From positions 5,525,933-5,589,932 of the forward strand of contig NC_064232.1 in NCBI RefSeq assembly GCF_023101765.2: 64,000 nt of DNA. The letters run 5' to 3'. The notes under the pieces are model-generated. The model was not told where the DNA came from. It ran no database searches and saw only the letters and a list, made by a program, of their open reading frames with translations. This document shows, piece by piece, positions 11,230 to 22,845 of this stretch. The stretch comes from Spodoptera frugiperda. Lineage: Eukaryota > Arthropoda > Insecta > Lepidoptera > Noctuidae. The translations under genes and the position numbers were made by a program. Position 1 is the first letter of the stretch. Each line of letters begins with the position of its first letter.

Positions 11230-11263
11230 TGTGATACAGAAACATAGTGTTCTCTGTATCACA
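11230..11263. repeat. 11 bp perfect hairpin
   Basis: TGTGATACAGA (11230-11240) pairs with TCTGTATCACA (11253-11263); 12 nt loop. Confidence 0.6.
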
Positions 11264-11269
11264 ACAATG

Positions 11270-11585
11270 TTTATAAATATTGCATTTATATATTGATATT
11301 GTATAATTTATTGCAAGACATTGACCGATTTATTACTTTGACAATTGCGATACTAGCTGTGCATTCGTGACTATTCTTGTATACAGAGTAAAATGTGAGT
11401 TTATGTGGGTTAAATTCTGTCCAGCAGTTTTTGAGAAAGATACCGACAAAACAAACTCGATATTGCGAGCTTGAGAGCCAGCAAAGTGTTACTGAGAATT
11501 TTAATTTTCAATGAAAACTGATAGTAAATTTTGCTTGTTTTCTATATTTGTTCAATTTTCTAAAACTATAGGTTAGGTCACTACA
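11270..11585. other. no recognised gene or repeat
   Basis: AT-rich DNA. Confidence 0.4.
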
Positions 11586-11587
11586 TA

Positions 11588-11762
11588 TAGTATAATAAAA
11601 CAAAGTCGCTTTCTCTGTCCCTATGTCCCTTTGTATGCTTAAATCTTTAAAACTACGCAACGGATTTTGATGCGGTTATTTTAATAGATAAAATTATTCA
11701 AGAGGAAGGTTTATATGTATAATATATCACCATTGCACCCATGCGAAGCTGGGGCTGGTCGC
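11588..11762 (-). repeat. I-family dispersed repeat
   Basis: AGTATAATAAAACAAAGTCG, CTGTCCCTATGTCCCTTTGT and CACCCATGCGAAGCTGGGGC, shared with 25231 and 40382. Confidence 0.8.
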
Positions 11763-12102
11763 TATTCTAAAATAAGTATTCTACAAAATATAGTATATAT
11801 ACACACGTTCAATTAGGCCTAAAGCTCATAATATTATGTATAAGTTCAATATATATATAAATAACATAATATTTTTAGCTCACATAGTAAGGAAAAATTA
11901 TAAAATGATATCCATATGTACAATTATCCTTGTGTAAATATTTATTTATAGTTAATAATCATTTATTGGCTAGCTATCCACCTGCGGTCACCAGTATAGG
12001 TGTATAATTTTTCCTCAAAAAAGTCCTGGTCACGTAGGAATGTCGTGATGAATAATGCCTATGCTTTCCAATGTATATAGAATTGTTCAAATCGCTTTTT
12101 TT
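11763..12102. other. no recognised gene or repeat
   Basis: AT-rich DNA with ATATAT runs. Confidence 0.4.
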
Positions 12103-12395
12103 ATGGTAAACGTGCAGACGGATCACTTAATGGTTAGCAAGCGCCGTCGCCCATGGACACCCGAAACACAAGAGGCGTTACAAGTGCGTTGCCGGCCTTT
12201 TGGAAGTTAGGAATTTAAGGGAGATTGGGAAGGACGGTAATTGGGTCTCCAGTAACCTTACTCATACAACGAAATACAGGTAAGCGTTGTTTCACGCCGA
12301 TTTTCTGTGAGACCGTGGTATCACTCCGGTCAAGCCGGTTTGAGAAATCAGGGATTGGGAAGATTGGGAAGGGGGGTAATTGGGCCTCCGAAAAA
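12103..12395 (-). repeat. A-family element plus a second A fragment
   Basis: An A copy (12103-12345) runs into a repeated internal piece, GGGATTGGGAAGATTGGGAA (12349-12395), so part of A is duplicated. Confidence 0.8.
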
Positions 12396-12614
12396 GTACA
12401 CTAAAACTCATAATAGTATCGTCCTGTGTTCTGATGTGGCCGATTATCATAATATCACATAATAACACTTTATTAATTATTACCTATTACAAAATAACTA
12501 TATTTAGAACTAGCTACAATATCCCTATAAACTATTTATGCACATGTTTTAACTAAACTATCATATATTATATTATAGAGAGGAATGATTTTATCATTTT
12601 TTGTTTGTATAGTA

Positions 12615-12852
12615 TAGTGATACCACGGCCTCACAGAAACAACGCTTGCGTTGTGTGAGTGAGGTTACCGGAGGCCCAATTACCCTCTTTCTCAATCTTC
12701 CCAATCACCGATTCCCCAACAACCCTTAAATTCCTAACCCCAAAAGACCGGCAACGCACTTGTAACGCCTCTGGTGTTTCAAGTGTCCATGGGCGGCGGC
12801 GATAGCTTAACATCAGGTGATCCGTCTGCTCGTTTACCGGCTTATACAGTAA
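12615..12852 (+). repeat. A-family element
   Basis: AGTGATACCACGGCCTCACA to CTGCTCGTTTACCGGCTTAT; the first about 45 bp are missing. Confidence 0.85.
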
Positions 12853-13070
12853 CATAGTACTTAACATAGTATAACGTCACTATTTATCATACAATCGTCA
12901 CTCCTGTCTTCCTCCGATTGTTATTGCAAAAGGTTGTACACTATTGTTTTTATATGTTGTAGCTACAGGTATAGCTTGGGTTTTCCAGGGTTTGACTACT
13001 GAATAACTAACAAGGAAATGCTAATAGACATAATAAATACAAAAATATATATATACCTATGTAACGCCAC

Positions 13071-13257
13071 GCCTTTTATCCCCGAAGTGGTAGGCAGAGG
13101 TGCTCATTACGACACGTAATGCCGCTATACAATGTACCCACTTTTCACCATTTGTGTTATAAGTCCCATGTAATAGGGGGTGAGCCTTTTACCATATACT
13201 GGGCACAATTCCAGACTCCGTGCTACTACTGAGAAATTTTCGAAAATCCGAAAAAAG
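13071..13257 (-). repeat. C-family SINE, head replaced
   Basis: The C tail and body end at ATTTTCGAAAATCCGAAAAA; the tRNA-like head is missing and T1 LINE sequence follows. Confidence 0.85.
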
Positions 13258-13522
13258 CGTGTTTTCATCTCAGAGTAGTATGATCCTCTTTTGTGGGATC
13301 CAAACGAGCATTAAGAATCATATAAAAAAAGGTTACAATGATTTGGACATGTAGAAAGAACGGATGAAAGTAGATTTGCGAAAGAAATATACAAAGCGGA
13401 TATGAATGGAGCCGTCGGTAGAGGGCGCCCTAGATGGACATGTAGAGATCAAATTGGCGATATATTAATGAAGGGCCAAATTAAAAGTGTCTTAACCGAC
13501 GAGCATGCATATAGACTGAAGA
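13258..13522 (+). mobile_element. T1 LINE 3' fragment with remnant coding sequence
   Basis: An open stretch from 13345 translates to GHVERTDESRFAKEIYKADM and, further on, GRGRPRWTCRDQIGDILMKG. This is the C-terminal signature of RTE-like endonuclease-reverse transcriptase elements. 5' truncated. Confidence 0.7.
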
Positions 13523-13558
13523 ATAATAACTTTAAACGTGATGCAAACTCGTACTAAA
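13523..13558 (+). repeat. P-family MITE fragment
   Basis: AACTTTAAACGTGATGCAAACTCGTACTAAAGG matches the P right end in its outer part (CTCGTACTAAGG). Confidence 0.4.
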
Positions 13559-13559
13559 G

Positions 13560-13975
13560 GTAGGTACTGTATGAAAACTCATAGGTTCAAATAGTAAATC
13601 TACACAAAATGAGTCACTAAAGGAATTCCTTTAAAATCTGATGCATCATCGATTACTATACATACGTTTTATTGCATAGTAGCTATAGCTTATGATTCAT
13701 ATGAATGGTTCTTACCTACCTTCAATATTTTAGTTGTAACCGTATGTCCCGCGTCTTAGTGTAAAATCAAATCACTAATGCATCCATAGTGTACAGTGTG
13801 GTCTACAATTTTAATACAGTAGTATGTTCCAACTATGAGCCTTTTGGGCACCACAAACCTACTTAATCTACTTACATAATATTGATATCATAATAATCAT
13901 CAAGTTCTTTTAGGAATTTTGTTAAATCTTCTCTTACCAATGTAACCAAGAATTGTATTGTGAATCTGATTGAAA
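13560..13975. other. no recognised gene or repeat
   Basis: AT-rich DNA. Confidence 0.4.
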
Positions 13976-13977
13976 AA

Positions 13978-14020
13978 GAGTAACCTATGGAGTTTCTTGC
14001 TCGTTCATCTCCATAGGAAT
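13978..14020 (-). repeat. K-family fragment
   Basis: TGGAGTTTCTTGCTCGTTCA is the reverse complement of the K 3' part at 19535-19570. Confidence 0.6.
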
Positions 14021-14091
14021 CTTCACTTTGGAACGAGCAAACAGAGCAACTAGAGGACAGACAGACGTTATTAATATTAGGAGATCCCCTT

Positions 14092-14180
14092 TTTCAGGAG
14101 CGAAAATCATCCAATGACTTCTCCCTTCTCCTGCTTTGAGCCGGAGCACCGGTAACCTGTTACGTTGTCCGCAGCTCCGG
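14092..14180 (-). repeat. B-family SINE with an internal deletion
   Basis: AATCATCCAATGACTTCTCC jumps directly to TTCTCCTGCTTTGAGCCGGA; about 50 bp of the core is absent. Confidence 0.8.
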
Positions 14181-14203
14181 TCTTAGTGGGTGGGAGTACT
14201 ACA

Positions 14204-14357
14204 CTCCTTAAGAGACATACATAAATAAAGATTTCAGCTTTTTACGACTTGTAGTTCGGACTATGTACTATTCTGCCTCTGTAACTACAAATTCTACTGT
14301 CTAGCACTCGTAAAAAGAAAATTCGACATTTATGTACCTTAGGGAGTTTAGGGACGC
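14204..14357. repeat. imperfect foldback element
   Basis: ACACTCCTTAAGAG..TTTTTACGA is inverted in CTCGTAAAAAG..CTTAGGGAGTTT. The arms are diverged. Confidence 0.45.
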
Positions 14358-14593
14358 ACTAAAAGAAAATTTTTGACCAGAATCGTCTGTGATTTTTCTT
14401 TTCAGAGTAGGTTTAATTAGTAAATGCTTAAAGTCATCACCATTATCATATCAGCACACAAGATGTCCACTGCTGAATATAAGACCAATGACTTCCATAT
14501 AAGTTTTTTGGAAACTCGCTAAAATAAATAAACATGGTAAATATCCCGTTATAAGTTCTAATAATTATGACTTCCATGTCAGCCGATTGGAAG

Positions 14594-14761
14594 TTTTTTT
14601 AAAGGGCCTCCTCATCATCAATCGCCCAATACCTTATCCCGCCGAGGTTGAGTCAACAGAGAGCGTCAGACTCTTATTGATTAAAAACCACCCCGTTCCT
14701 ACTCCTGCTTTTCGAGCCGGAGCCCCGGTAACCCGCTAGTCAGTCCGCAGCTCCAGGTAGT
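14594..14761 (-). repeat. B-family SINE with exact 10 bp target duplication
   Basis: Flanked by CGATTGGAAG at 14584-14593 and 14762-14771. The body is diverged (TTATCCCGCCGAGGTTGAGT). Confidence 0.85.
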
Positions 14762-15069
14762 CGATTGGAAGCCTAATAAACTAACTTCAAACGTGTGAAA
14801 ATAATATTTTTGAGCACTTTTTTCAACCATAGCAATGACGTCAGATGGACTATCGGTCAAAATCATCGTGCGAGGTCGAACAAACTCATATGCATCTTTA
14901 GTCACACGTATTATGAGTCATTTTCGCTTACAACATGTTGTGGTGTCCTTAAAATCGGCAAATGACCTTGTGTGAGGTCAACAGTAGTCGGTTATTGATG
15001 TCCAGTATAGTAAGAGTGCAAATTGCAGATGTATTAGTTTTTTCGTCATGGTGGTCGCAAAGACTACAA

Positions 15070-15377
15070 TAGGATAGATGACTTTTATTTTAATGTCCGT
15101 CTCGTAGATTATTTTAAAACATTAGACAAGTACTTTTTATTTTCTTACGGAAATAATTACTTTCCAAGATATATCGATTTGAAATATCACGTGTAGTCAC
15201 TTCTAAGTACATTTTATACGTAGAAATGACGTATTTGCTCCCAATCCTAAACTTTGATTCGTTTTCTTTAAGTATTGTTATCTTATATGACAAAATAAAA
15301 AAATAAGTGTTTAATATCTTGACATTACCTGATGGACTAAATAGATTTTTGATTTTCATACTCCGTCATCATCCCTA
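15070..15377 (+). mobile_element. F-family MITE, TA ends
   Basis: TAGGATAGATGAC to GTCATCATCCCTA, about 13 bp imperfect inverted ends with TA on both sides, as in Tc1/mariner-type elements. A diverged piece of F recurs at 15408-15465. Confidence 0.8.
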
Positions 15378-15554
15378 TTATGTTGATATTTTTTATAGAA
15401 CAGTGTGATTATAGGTACATTTTATACGTAGAAATGACGTAGCTAGCTTACACTCCTAAAGTTTGAGGCGGGAAGAAGCTATAGTGATTGGTGGTGACAA
15501 AATTTTGTTCTGTCATAACCATTCGGTCAAATATAGACTATATTTTCTATAATA

Positions 15555-15753
15555 TAAAAGTAATTCGGTATTTCCTTCCTGACGCTATAACTCTAGAACG
15601 TACGAATCGATTTCCACGGTTTTACATTCGTTGGAAAGGTCTCGGGCTCCATGAGGTTTATGGCAAAGAATATCGAGAATTTTTTCAAGAGACAACCAGG
15701 GAAACAGGGAAAATCTTTGGCGGCGAAACGGAGTTCGTCGGGTTTGCTAGTTA
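15555..15753 (+). repeat. L-family dispersed repeat
   Basis: TCGGTATTTCCTTCCTGACG to GTTCGTCGGGTTTGCTAGTT. Its open frame is a property of the repeat and not a gene, since copies at 31939 and 48168 share it with stops. Confidence 0.8.
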
Positions 15754-16018
15754 ATTATAAAATCACATGGAATTGCAAGCAATAAATGTAGCATTCAGTT
15801 ATGTACGCCAAGTAGGTATATAGACGGTTCAGATAAAGTATATAAAATGTATGCAGGCACTCAAGTGTGGTATACGATCAACCGTGAATGATATACAGTA
15901 AATTATATGAAAACTAGGCGTTATCGAGTTGTTTCTGAGAAGTTTTGTGATTCTGAGAGACAAATTCGATGGAGTTTTTGTAGTGTTTTTAGGATCCAAA
16001 TATGATAATAATACTTTA

Positions 16019-16292
16019 TGGTATAAACTGGGAAACGAACAGACGGATCACCTAATGGTATCCAATCGCCACCGCCAATGGACACCCGAAATACCAGAGG
16101 CGTTACAATTGCATTGCCGGCCTTTTGGGGGTTAGGAATTTAAGGGTTGTTGGGGAATCAGGGATTGGGAAGAGGGGTAATAGGGCCTCTGGTAACCTCA
16201 CTCACACAACGCAAGCGTTGTTTTACGTCGGTATACTGCAAGGCCGTGGAATCTCGGTACGTCGGTCGAGCTGAACCATTCGTGCCGAAGAC
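16019..16292 (-). repeat. A-family element, near full length
   Basis: ACGAACAGACGGATCACCTA to ACCATTCGTGCCGAAG. Confidence 0.85.
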
Positions 16293-16365
16293 TAGTTGTC
16301 CTGCTGTCCACACTTTTTTGTTATCAATTATTTTACTAAGGCTCATTACCTCCACACTTTAATTA

Positions 16366-16452
16366 CAAAATTGTGAAAAGTGGGTGTACATTGTACAGTA
16401 GCATTACGTGCCATAATGTGCACCTCTGCCTACCCCTTCGGGGATTAAATGC
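16366..16452 (+). repeat. C-family SINE, 3' part
   Basis: GTGAAAAGTGGGTGTACATT to TCTGCCTACCCCTTCGGGGA. Confidence 0.85.
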
Positions 16453-17535
16453 CTGACGATATATAATGTAATGTATTTTATGACGATATGTAATGTATTT
16501 TACTAAGGCTTTCGATAAAGTTAAACTCGTGTACACTCCGACTAATATTAGACTGACCTTTACAACCGAACGTAGGTGTCTACGGCGAAGCAAATTCATA
16601 ATTTTGTTATGAAATTCCGAATAAAACAAGAAATTTCGTTGGGTATTACGGTACTAGGGTAAGTGGGGTCCCCCAGGATGTTATTCTTGGTCCTGTGCGT
16701 AATTAGCAGAATAAAACATTAGCTGTATATGCTTTATTTTAAAGAGGGTATATTATAACGCACACATTACTTTTCCTCAATAGCATAATGAGTGTTATAA
16801 AATTGGTATTAAGTTTTAGCTTTTGAGGGGGAAATCATCCAATGACTTCTCCTGGTGAGTTTCAAAGATGAGACTATTAACTAAATGATATAAATGGTGA
16901 AATAATGTTTGAACTGAAACAATATCATTATAAATTCAATGATTGTTTTAGTTTTTGTGGTAAATTATCGCTGATAGTCATAAATTATACCATTTTGCAG
17001 CAATACCTTAATATCTAAACCAATAGCTTGATTAACTTTAATTGTAATTTTGGACGATATTATTATTAACAGAAAGTGCATTTTGCAACAACACAACTAC
17101 CACCGTGTACTCTTACATCTCTACCTACCCTTCCCACAACCAAAAAGATGATATTTATTATGTAACTCAATTTTATCCGCGATGAGAGCAACGCGTTATT
17201 TCGGGCAACGGGCAACGGTCGACTATCTAATAAATTTTGAAGCACCCTTTTAATAATTTCTATATTTATACCCCTGGCGAAAGGGATGGAACAAGGCAAC
17301 TTCATGTACCTTCATAATTATTTTAGACAGTACTGAATCTGATGTTTCGTTGTAAATTAAATGAGACTGACGTAATGTAGGTAAAGATAAGTCGAATGTT
17401 GTTTGTTTAGGAATTTTTAAAGTAACTTAAAGTTGTTTCTGCTTTTGGTTGAAGAGAAAATGTGAGATAACGTATCGTCTTTTAATCCCTGACGAGTTAG
17501 GTAGAATTGCAAACTTTTTTTATGATTTAAGATAT
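16453..17535. other. no supported gene; one short B fragment
   Basis: A B fragment (AATCATCCAATGACTTCTCC) lies at 16830-16855. The rest is AT-rich. Short minus-strand frames at 16363-16629 and 17066-17305 have no recognisable features. Confidence 0.4.
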
Positions 17536-17537
17536 TT

Positions 17538-17755
17538 AAGTGCGTTGCCGGCCTTTTGGAGGTTAGAAATTTAAGGGTCGTTGGGGAATCGGGGATTGGG
17601 AAAGGAAGGGCAACTGGGCCTCCGGTAACCTCACTCACACAACGAAACACAACGCAAGCGTTATTTCACGTCGTTTTTCTGCTCGGCCGTGGTATTACCC
17701 CTGTCGAGCCGGCCCATTCGTGCCGAAGCATGGCTCTCCCACTCTTTTCGCACTT
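17538..17755 (-). repeat. A-family element, 5' part
   Basis: GTGCGTTGCCGGCCTTTTGG to GCCGAAGCATGGCTCTCCCAC. Confidence 0.85.
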
Positions 17756-17770
17756 TTCACACTCCCAATC

Positions 17771-17846
17771 TTTTCACGTAGATTTTAATACATTACGTAA
17801 TTTACAATGACAGTTATTACGTAATGTATTAAAATCTACGTGAAAA
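17771..17846. repeat. perfect 30 bp inverted repeat
   Basis: The arm 17771-17800 (starting TTTTCACGTAGATTTTAATA) is the exact reverse complement of 17817-17846; the spacer is 16 bp. It lies 15 bp after the end of an A element. Confidence 0.9.
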
Positions 17847-18110
17847 ATTTACATTGACAAAAATTGAAAAATTTACAATAGCCCAAATGCAATTTATGTA
17901 CAAAAAAGTGAAATATTATTCACACAATATCTCGTGAAGGTTACGAATTGTAAAGAAGACAGTGATATAGTAATCCTTTAATGTGTTTGTGGCATTTTCA
18001 GTGTGTACTTGACATTGAGAGAGTCGTATGGATAATTTAGAGTGTTGATAAGTTTTCTATGAAGGAAAAATGATAAGAAGAGAATATCGAATACTTATGA
18101 TAGGAAAATG

Positions 18111-18345
18111 GTGTGGGAGAGCCATACTTCGGCACGAATGGGCCGGCTCGACCGAAGTGATACCAAGCCTCACAGAAAACCGACGTGAAACAACGCTTGC
18201 GTTGTGTAGTGAGGTTACCGGATCCCCTTCCCAGTCTTCCCAATCCCCGATTCCCCAACAACGCACTTGTAACGTCTTTGAGGTTTCAAGTGTCCATTAA
18301 CGGCGGCGATTGCTTACCATTAAGTGATCCGTTACTCGTTTATCT
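18111..18345 (+). repeat. A-family element, internally deleted
   Basis: The full 5' end GTGTGGGAGAGCCATACTTC is preserved. CCCCAACAACGCACTTGTAA joins across the missing TTAAATTCCTAACC segment. Confidence 0.85.
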
Positions 18346-18620
18346 CGTTTAGCTCGCTCGTAGAGCTAAGTAAGGGTACTGTTCTACTATCACCACATTA
18401 CTTTCTCCTATAAAATTGCGACAATTTCCTCACAAACAGTTCACCGAAATCTCTGCCCAGTTCTTATTTAAGGTAGCTCCAAGGTTTTGCGGCTAGTGTA
18501 GGCGTATCGTCTGTCGCGATCAGGTAACAGGTACTACTGGTAGTATGTAAGCCTTATTTATAGGTAGTACCTATTTAAGGCCTTGTTTTGAGCCCTAAGA
18601 CATATCATAATGTTTTTTTT

Positions 18621-18795
18621 CATGGTATAAGCCGGTAAACAAGCAGACGGATCACTTGATGGTAAGCAATCGCCGCTACCCATGGACACCCGAAACACCA
18701 GAGGCGTTACAAGTGCGTTGTTGCCTTTTGGAGGTTAGGAATTTAAGGGTTGTTGCGGAATCGGAGATTGGGAAGGGAGGGTAATTGGGCTTTTC
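18621..18795 (-). repeat. A-family element, 3' part
   Basis: GGTATAAGCCGGTAAACAAG to GGGAAGGGAGGGTAATTGGGC; the 5' third is missing. Confidence 0.85.
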
Positions 18796-19410
18796 TTTTG
18801 GAGTCTTTAGGTCTGCAAGAGAAGCCACGAATTTCTTGATACTTCTACAGGAAAATCTGGATTTATATGCATGAATAAAAGTCAGTAAACACAATAACTA
18901 GTATCCGATGCCCATGGCCATGCCACTTGCACTCACTTCAACTCTATTTTAAGAAGCTAATAATGTTCTTTTTATTGAAAACTAAGGCCTGGTGTATGGG
19001 GCATTGTTTCCCAGTTTAGACTTGATTCTATATTGTTCAATGTTCATGTGCAGTATGAAATATGAATACTGCACATCGTCGTTGGTATTCATTGATATTT
19101 GTGTGGTGTACTTACTATGCATATAGTATAGGTACTTATAGTTTTAGTCAGTACTTGGTGTAGTTATAACTGTGTGTAAGGTTTTCATCAGTAGTTATGA
19201 AGAGGGATTTCACATTGGGCATCCGTTTAAATGGCAGCCAAGCAAATGGCACCTGAGATGTTCCACTTACGGCACCCATAGATATTGAATATATAGTTGA
19301 ATATCACAGTTTTAAGGATTCTAGGTTTATTAGAGCGCGTTGCTGCGTAATCTCTGTCAAATTTGGAGTATCTTAGTAAATCTTACGACAAAGAGTTGAA
19401 GCCAAATACA
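18796..19410. other. no recognised gene; one short hairpin
   Basis: ATGTGCAGTAT (19046-19056) pairs perfectly with ATACTGCACAT (19066-19076). Nothing else is supportable. Confidence 0.4.
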
Positions 19411-19412
19411 TA

Positions 19413-19596
19413 AAGTCAAAGCATTTATTTCAATGAATCCATAATCGGGCACTTTTGAAACGTCAAATTGAATTAGTCAGACTTGTCAGTTTGCCTTTCA
19501 ACGAAGCTAGGTGATCGTTCTTATGTGTAGCTTCGAATGGAGAAGAATGAGCAAGAAACTCCATTCGTTACACTTTACATGCATATTCCATTCTAC
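19413..19596 (+). repeat. K-family dispersed repeat
   Basis: AAGTCAAAGCATTTATTTCA to ATGGAGAAGAATGAGCAAGA and ACTCCATTCGTTAC. Shared with 48286 and 46640. Confidence 0.75.
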
Positions 19597-19614
19597 CCTT
19601 ACTTTTTGCAAGCT

Positions 19615-19770
19615 TTTTTAAGGAGGGAAAATCATTTAATGACTTCTCTCGCCTTGGAGGAAGCGAGAGGGAGCGTCAGACTCATACTAACTTAACCAAA
19701 CCACCCCGTTCCTACTCCTGCTTTTCGAGCCGGAGCCCCGGTAAACCCGCTAGGTACTTCGCAGCTCCGG
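19615..19770 (-). repeat. B-family SINE with exact 14 bp target duplication
   Basis: Flanked by ACTTTTTGCAAGCT at 19601-19614 and 19771-19784. Ends GCAGCTCCGG. Confidence 0.95.
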
Positions 19771-20135
19771 ACTTTTTGCAAGCTACGGTTAATACTTCCT
19801 AATTAAAATGACAATAAGATCTATGTATATTACAAATCAGCATAAAAAATAAACTATTGTACCTATTTACTATATAGAATGTCGACTAAAACCTTTCGAT
19901 ACCTATAAAAGAAACGTTGTACAAGCAATATTGAACCTTATAACCGTAGTTTTTATACACACAAATAAAATTGTACGGTTTAAAAATTAGTCTAGGTTGA
20001 TAAGCGAATGAAAGTAATACGGTGACTAAGTCCACCGTTTCAAGGACTTGCCTGCTCTTGTTTAAATTTACTTCGCGTTCAATTGATAAATATTATCCTT
20101 ATAAGCGAAAAAAATATTTTGTTATCCAGTCAACC

Positions 20136-20408
20136 ACGAATGGGCCGGCTCGACTGGAGTGATACCACGGCCGAGCAAAAAACCGACGTGAAACAACGCT
20201 TGCGTTGTGTGCGTGAGGTTACCGGAGGCCTAATTACTCCCCTTCCCAATCTTCTCAATCCCCGATTCCCTAACAACCCGTAAATTCCTAACCCCCAAAA
20301 GGCCGGTAACGCACATGTAACGCCTCTGGTGTTTCAAGTGTCCATGGGCGGCGGTGATTGTTTATCATCAGGTGATCCGTCTGCTCGTTTACCGGCTTAT
20401 ACCATAAA
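20136..20408 (+). repeat. A-family element
   Basis: ACGAATGGGCCGGCTCGACT to CTGCTCGTTTACCGGCTTAT and ACCATAAAAA, running directly into an E block. Confidence 0.9.
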
Positions 20409-20655
20409 AACCGCGGTACATCCTTGTTGACTGGACATCTACACTACCTACATGAGCTGCTGTTTACATGTGAACATTAACTCATGACGATACCTAAGTA
20501 CGTGTGTCGCCTGGACAGTCAACCGCGGTACAACCTTGTGGACTGGACATCTACACTACATGAGCTGCTGTTTACATGTGAACATTAGCTCATGACGATA
20601 CCTAAGCACGTGTGTCGCCTGGACAGTCAACCTCGCTACATCCTTGTTGAATGAC
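20409..20655 (+). repeat. E-family repeat, about two units
   Basis: Same unit as 6885-7560: CATGAGCTGCTGTTTACATG at 20452 and 20560. Confidence 0.9.
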
Positions 20656-21170
20656 TGGAAAATCTCCACACCACAGTAGCAATAATTTGTAGCTTATTAA
20701 TAGAATTATAAAAATATAATAAAATGACATCTATGTATTAATTGATTACATGTTTATGATAATTTGCTAATAGGATTAGAAAAATATTTAAATAACTGTA
20801 TTTTATTGCTGGTTTTTCTATATTTATATAAACTATCTTTTAGAATTCATTCGATCTTATCATCTAGTATTGACCAAAATTTATATAAAACATTGTCAGG
20901 TATAGCCTTATTCATTGAGAATTAACTTTTCTCCAATTATGTCTATCGATCGGAAAACACCGGACGGAATCTCACGTTGTCCAAAAAGTAACTATTTTGC
21001 AAAAGAATTCCCGAAAAATTCTCTGCCCTATCTGAGTACCGTAGTTACTAATCCAGAAAACTCTTCAAAAGTTTTTTACTCTTCTCAAAGATCGCAGTAA
21101 CTGCAACCAGAACTTCGGTGTTTAGAAACAAGCTTGCCTTGTCCATCAAGACAGCAACCCTTAAAATAGT
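20656..21170. other. no recognised gene or repeat
   Basis: AT-rich DNA. Confidence 0.4.
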
Positions 21171-21174
21171 GCTG

Positions 21175-21322
21175 CGGACTGCCTAGCAGGTTACTGGAGC
21201 TCTGGCTAAAAAAGAAAGAGTAGTAACGGGGTGGTTTTAGTCAGTAAAAGACTAACACTCCCTCTCACCTCGGCCAAGGCAGAGAAGTCATTGGATGATA
21301 TTACCCCTCAAAAAACCCCCTA
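21175..21322 (+). repeat. B-family SINE
   Basis: GCTGCGGACTGCCTAGCAGG to GTCATTGGATGATATTACCC plus an A-tail. Confidence 0.85.
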
Positions 21323-21658
21323 AAAATGTAGTTTGTAGTTTACACGCCCCGAGGATTGGAGGTCGCTGTGATCGAATTCAGTACGTGATGTTGGCCCAAA
21401 AATGTTTGCAATGCAAACCCTTGTCAAACAAGCACTTTACTCAAAGATAACATAAAGTATTATTTTAAAAGGAACTAGACTTACTTCTTAATGCAACAAA
21501 CACTTCGGAGTGCTTTGACCCTGAATGGTGATAACGATTCTCGGCCAATGCATCACTATGTATGTATTATGTATGCAAATATGTATTGGAGAAAATGATT
21601 GCATAGATTTATTGTTGTGGACCGATTTTTTGTGACCAGTTCCGGCTAATGTCTTTAT

Positions 21659-21822
21659 TTATTTTTTTTTGAAGGGGGAAACTCATCCTATGACTTCTCT
21701 CGCCTAGGGCGAGGCGACAGGGAGTGTCAGACTCTTACTGACTAAAACCACCCCGTTTCTACTCCTGCTTTTCGAACCGGAGCCCCGGTAAACCCGCTAG
21801 GTAGTCCGCAGCTCCGGATCTG
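21659..21822 (-). repeat. B-family SINE
   Basis: T-run, ACTTCTCTCGCCTAGGGCGA to GGTAGTCCGCAGCTCCGG. A possible imperfect duplication is GGCTAATGTCT / GGCTAGCGTCT. Confidence 0.85.
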
Positions 21823-22007
21823 GCTAGCGTCTAGGTCTATCTAGTATCTGTAGAAATGGTATTAAATTCTACTTTTTGTATTTTTTTGCAAGTTAAAAAT
21901 GGCACGAGAGGGTCCTAATGAAAGAGAAATTGGGAATTGGCACTCATGCGAAGAAACAGGAGCAGATAGCTGGTCGATTATAAAACACCCTCTTATTTTT
22001 TTTTACA

Positions 22008-22165
22008 CATTTTAATGGGTCGACGTTTGGCCGCTATCTCGCCTGGTGGTAAGTGATGATGCGGCCTACGATGGAGCACGTCTGCCCATAAGCAACCTAT
22101 TCACTCGGGCTTTGAAGACACCCAGGTTATACCCATCAGGAAGCACAGACTCCGGCAAAGAATAC
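22008..22165 (-). mobile_element. S LINE 3' remnant
   Basis: On the minus strand it reads toward TATAACCTGGGTGTCTTCAA and GCCATAAGCAACC in reverse. It matches copies at 39953, 60222 and 63060, which translate as YNLGVFKARVNRLLMGRRAP. Confidence 0.7.
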
Positions 22166-22577
22166 ATATAGATTATAAAATAGCCCCTCTTACTTAAATC
22201 TTAACTTCAGCTCAAAAACTAACACCTAAGTACGCCATCCTTGGAAAACATCCAACTTTTCAAACTTAACTCCAATAAAACCAGTGCCAAACAGCTATAA
22301 TCCTTATTGATCGTTACATAAGCTTCGTTTTTCCACGTAAATGCATTTTTTATTGTGCGCCTGTATACTGCGCAGGTGACCTTTGTAAGATATCCCTGGC
22401 AAGGTTAGGTCGTCTAGGTCGCAGCCTGTATCGGCCTATTTAATGTCTGGATTATCCTGAAGGACTTTCTGAAGTCATATAGGCTTTTGTTAATCGCAGG
22501 TGATGTGAGATAAGGTATTTTGGTAGACTAGATGTCATATTTAATGGAGATTGGATAGTAGTGCTTTGTGATAAAAA

Positions 22578-22672
22578 AAAATGGAATGCTGCTCATGAAT
22601 ATGAGCCTAATATAGCTTGAAAGTAGTCAAATTCCTTGTGAGTAAGCTGAATAACAATAATTGAGTCTCTGA
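22578..22672 (+). repeat. T-family dispersed repeat
   Basis: GGAATGCTGCTCATGAATAT then AGCCTAATATAGCTTGAAAG; shared with 61795 and, in reverse, 32425. Confidence 0.65.
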
Positions 22673-22697
22673 TTTTGCATATTTTATTTTCATTTAT

Positions 22698-22845
22698 TAA
22701 TTTTTTTGGGGGGCAAAATATCATCCGGTGACTTCTCCCGCCTTGAGTGTCGCGTGTGAGAGCCCGTCTTTTACTGACTAAAAACCGCCCCGCTCTTGTG
22801 CTTTGAGCCGGAACCCCGGTAATACGTTAGGTAGGCCGCAGTTCC
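22698..22845 (-). repeat. B-family SINE, diverged
   Basis: G-run, ATCATCCGGTGACTTCTCCC to GGTAGGCCGCAGTTCC. Confidence 0.75.

Noticed and set aside
10899..11234. 111-codon open frame
   Set aside because: It consists of two reverse D SINE fragments.
13405..13425. CTCF-like GGTAGAGGGCGCCCTAG
   Set aside because: It is codons for GRGRPR in the T1 LINE remnant.
15488..15754. 88-codon host gene
   Set aside because: It coincides with an L repeat whose other copies carry stops.
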